Origin: Thereva unica
Taxonomy: Eukaryota; Arthropoda; Insecta; Diptera; Therevidae
DNA: 64,000 nt
NCBI GenBank assembly: GCA_949987705.1
Contig: OX465281.1
Coordinates: forward strand, 239,651,143-239,715,142
Direction: 5' to 3'
A model generated the notes under the pieces. The model saw only the letters and a list, made by a program, of their open reading frames with translations. It did no database searches and was not told the DNA's origin. The position numbers and the translations under genes were made by a program. Shown here one piece after another: positions 61,716 through 64,000 of this stretch; position 1 is the stretch's first letter, and each line of letters starts with the position of its first letter.

Positions 61716-64000
61716 ATGGTGATGGTGAAGAATATATTCATCGGTTCGTTCTATATCCCCCCCAATTCCGACGAATCCAACTATGACGATCTATTGCAGA
61801 TAGTGGAGGAAGTTAACGATACACTCTGCGGTAATGATGTCATATTTATCCTCGGTGATTTCAATCGACCAAATATTTCTTTTATCCCCGACGAGGAAGA
61901 TAATAAATTACTTCCTATTAATGCAACTAATGCCGTCGATATAAAATTTATCGACACTCTTTACGGCAATGATCTTCACCAAATTATCGGGCAACCAAAT
62001 TCTTGTGGTAAATGGCTAGACCTGATCTTCACCAATTCGCACGAGGAAGTGAATACTCTACTCGTTTCCGATGAGGAAAACCTATTTTCGAACTCCATCC
62101 ACCACTCCGCGTGGATCCTCGAATTTAATTCATCAATCCCCAAGCATCGTACATCACATAACAATGCACTTGTTTACGATTTTAAGAACGCGGACCTGGA
62201 CAGTATTGGTTTCGAATTATCCCTAGTCGACTGGGAGCATAGGCTAACTAGCAATGATCTTGACGTGATAGTTTCATGCTTCTATTCTATCATTTTCAAC
62301 ATCATCGACAAATATGTACCCAAAATTAAAAAACGGGATAGAGTGTCGGAGCCATGGCTGGATAGAGATACTAGATTCCTACGTAATCAAAGAAATAAAT
62401 TATACAACATGATCAAAAATAACACATATGTAAACGAGAGATTGAATTCCGAGTACATTAGACTAGCCTCAGAATTTGCTGTTAGGTCTCGCGAGGCCTA
62501 CTCTGCATATATTAATTCTGTTGGTGATAGTATCATAAGTGATCCTAAAAAATTCTTTGATTACGTTAACATTAAACGGAAGACTTCAGGCTACCCAACA
62601 ACAATGACGGATGGTAAAGCCCACACCTCGTGCCCCCAAGTAATTTGTAGCATGTTTGCTGATAGGTTTGCTGAAATTTATAGCCCCTTGTCCAGCGCAG
62701 CACACGATGTAACTGACTCGCACACTCACACTTCCCTTTTAAATGGTATATCCCTTTCTGTTGATGAGATCATGGCGGGTCTGAACAATCTTGATATCAA
62801 AAAAGGTAATGGTCCCGACAATCTCCCTCCTATTTTCCTGCAGCGCTGCTCGCAACATATCGCGTTTCCTCTTTATCTCATCTTTAACAAATCTTTATCG
62901 TTAGGAAAGTTTCCCAAGCTGTGGAAGAAATCCTACCTAACGCCAATCTATAAATCCGGTGACAAGCACTCGGCAGACAACTATAGGGGCATTGCCATTT
63001 TATCATCAATTCCTAAGCTTTTTGAAAAACTTGTTCATGACAGGATTGTGCCTCTCATCGATCCATACCTAAACGAACAACAACATGGGTTTCGGAAAGG
63101 ACGTTCAACAACTTCTAACCTTATGGTCCTTATTTCCGAATTGCTATGCGGTATGGAGAGCGGCCATCAATTGGATGCTGTGTACACTGATTTCAGCAAG
63201 GCCTTCGATCGAGTGGACCACGCCATCCTAATCGCAAAACTATTAAAGTTTGGTATATCAGGTTCTGCCATGGATTGGTTAAAATCATATCTGAATGGAA
63301 GAACACAAGTTATCAGATTCCAAGGACTTCTATCTAATGAAATCGAAGTAACCTCTGGCGTTCCTCAGGGCAGTCATCTCGGTCCCCTTCTCTTCAATAT
63401 TTTCATCTCCGATCTTTCCGATAAATTAGCAAATATTCCACATCTCTTTTACGCGGATGATCTCAAAATTTATAGTGTCATTAAGACCCAAACTGATGCT
63501 GCCTTCTTGCAGACAAAGCTCAATGCCCTACACGACTGGTGCACCATGAACAAACTGCAACTTAACACCAGCAAATGTCATGCAATTACCTTCTCCCGCA
63601 TAAAAAACACACAGACCCATAACTATTATCTCAATGGCATAATGCTGAATCAGGTTGATCATATCGTAGATCTAGGCGTCGTCCTAGACAAAAAACTCAA
63701 TTTCAACCTGCACTACGATAATATAACTGCCAGAGCCAACAAACTTCTTGGTTTCATTAAGAGGAGAGCCAAAGAATTTGGTAATGTATGGGTCACAAAA
63801 ACACTCTTCTGTTCTTTAGTCCGCCCTATCCTGGAATATGCGTGTCCTATCTGGGATCCTATATTCCAAGTGAGCAGTAGGAGGATCGAATCCATTCAAA
63901 AGAGATTTCTTCTTTTTGCCCTGAGACATCTACACAACCCCCATGACTACCAAACCCTGTCGCACTACTTGGACAGGCTCAAAGTGCTTGATCTCATGCC
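61716..64000 (+). CDS. Non-LTR retrotransposon ORF2, family K (CR1-like), open to window edge
   Basis: An uninterrupted frame of about 761 codons runs from 61707 (first ATG 61716) past the right edge, so the end is not seen. The N-terminal part is the late half of an AP-like endonuclease: FILGDFNRPN (about 61845-61875), WLDLIFTNS and a SNSIHHSAW region in place of SDH. The linker follows, then a complete RT: NGPDNLPPIFLQRC, PIYKSGDKHSADNYRGIA, EQQHGFRKGRSTTSNL, YTDFSKAFDRVDHAIL (first catalytic Asp), TSGVPQGSHLGPLLFNIF, FYADDLKIYS (catalytic pair, about 63450), CTMNKLQLNTSKC and RPILEYACPIWDP. All catalytic Asp residues are present and I read no stop in the visible frame. The early endonuclease and ORF1 are missing (5' truncation at about 61707). 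The clade is inferred from wording. Confidence 0.9.
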   Translation, partial: MVMVKNIFIGSFYIPPNSDESNYDDLLQIVEEVNDTLCGNDVIFILGDFNRPNISFIPDEEDNKLLPINATNAVDIKFIDTLYGNDLHQIIGQPNSCGKWLDLIFTNSHEEVNTLLVSDEENLFSNSIHHSAWILEFNSSIPKHRTSHNNALVYDFKNADLDSIGFELSLVDWEHRLTSNDLDVIVSCFYSIIFNIIDKYVPKIKKRDRVSEPWLDRDTRFLRNQRNKLYNMIKNNTYVNERLNSEYIRLASEFAVRSREAYSAYINSVGDSIISDPKKFFDYVNIKRKTSGYPTTMTDGKAHTSCPQVICSMFADRFAEIYSPLSSAAHDVTDSHTHTSLLNGISLSVDEIMAGLNNLDIKKGNGPDNLPPIFLQRCSQHIAFPLYLIFNKSLSLGKFPKLWKKSYLTPIYKSGDKHSADNYRGIAILSSIPKLFEKLVHDRIVPLIDPYLNEQQHGFRKGRSTTSNLMVLISELLCGMESGHQLDAVYTDFSKAFDRVDHAILIAKLLKFGISGSAMDWLKSYLNGRTQVIRFQGLLSNEIEVTSGVPQGSHLGPLLFNIFISDLSDKLANIPHLFYADDLKIYSVIKTQTDAAFLQTKLNALHDWCTMNKLQLNTSKCHAITFSRIKNTQTHNYYLNGIMLNQVDHIVDLGVVLDKKLNFNLHYDNITARANKLLGFIKRRAKEFGNVWVTKTLFCSLVRPILEYACPIWDPIFQVSSRRIESIQKRFLLFALRHLHNPHDYQTLSHYLDRLKVLDLM

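Overview
The window reads as eukaryotic, AT-rich nuclear DNA, most likely from an insect or another arthropod. It has no operons, ribosome binding sites or dense coding. Almost everything recognisable is transposable-element DNA of arthropod-typical families: a Ty3/gypsy-type LTR element, several clades of non-LTR retrotransposons, Tc1 and mariner transposons, Helitrons, a hAT-type MITE, a PIF/Harbinger-like MITE, tRNA-derived SINEs and a 5S-like fragment. I cannot name the species. No complete host gene is visible; two short candidate host exons (9446-9560 minus and 10844-10954 plus) are the only hints of one. 

Layout. 1-1250 is unassigned. 1251-3799 is a foldback element whose right arm was split by a smaller palindromic MITE (3140-3498). 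3991-6015 is a hAT-type MITE with an 8-bp target duplication and a Helitron (4260-5628, with a 121-bp tandem array) nested inside. 6275-7260 holds dispersed-repeat motifs. 7420-9280 has decayed reverse transcriptase (RT) fragments and a 5S rRNA-like piece. 11183-13930 has a terminal-inverted-repeat (TIR) element, a SINE, a Harbinger-like MITE, an RNase H fragment and the LTR of the gypsy element. The gypsy pol runs 13951-16040 (minus). A Tc1 transposon with an almost complete 316-residue transposase lies at 16552-18071. 19188-21936 is a foldback element flanked by a 210-220 bp direct duplication. 23451-25720 holds another TIR element and CR1/Jockey-like debris. A nearly full RT region of a Jockey-type element lies at 27772-30006. 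30262-35641 is a Helitron complex with a decayed Helitron helicase, split by a 2.2-kb CR1/Jockey-like insertion (30691-32940). 36781-41975 is dominated by the same CR1/Jockey-like family, including its best copy (38452-41640). 44210-51150 has more of that family and an inverted pair of mariner ends. 51170-52170 is an RTE-like RT. 52324-53382 is a 1.06-kb near-perfect palindrome. 55862-58829 is an I/LOA-type RT with RNase H. 59091-59500 is a tRNA-derived SINE. 59830-64000 carries further RT fragments and, at the right edge, an uninterrupted RT reading frame that runs out of the window. 

One CR1/Jockey-like family (called family J1 here) accounts for about fifteen fragments on both strands. A second family (called family K) gives the open frame at 61716-64000 and three decayed relatives. 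A third, R1/LOA-like, gives the fragments at 7420, 8290 and 61366. Nested insertions allow part of the order of events to be read. 

I found no new defence, biosynthetic or signalling system. The most informative objects are the foldback/palindrome family, the internal empty-site evidence for MITE insertion, the Helitron remains, and the open RT frame at the right edge.
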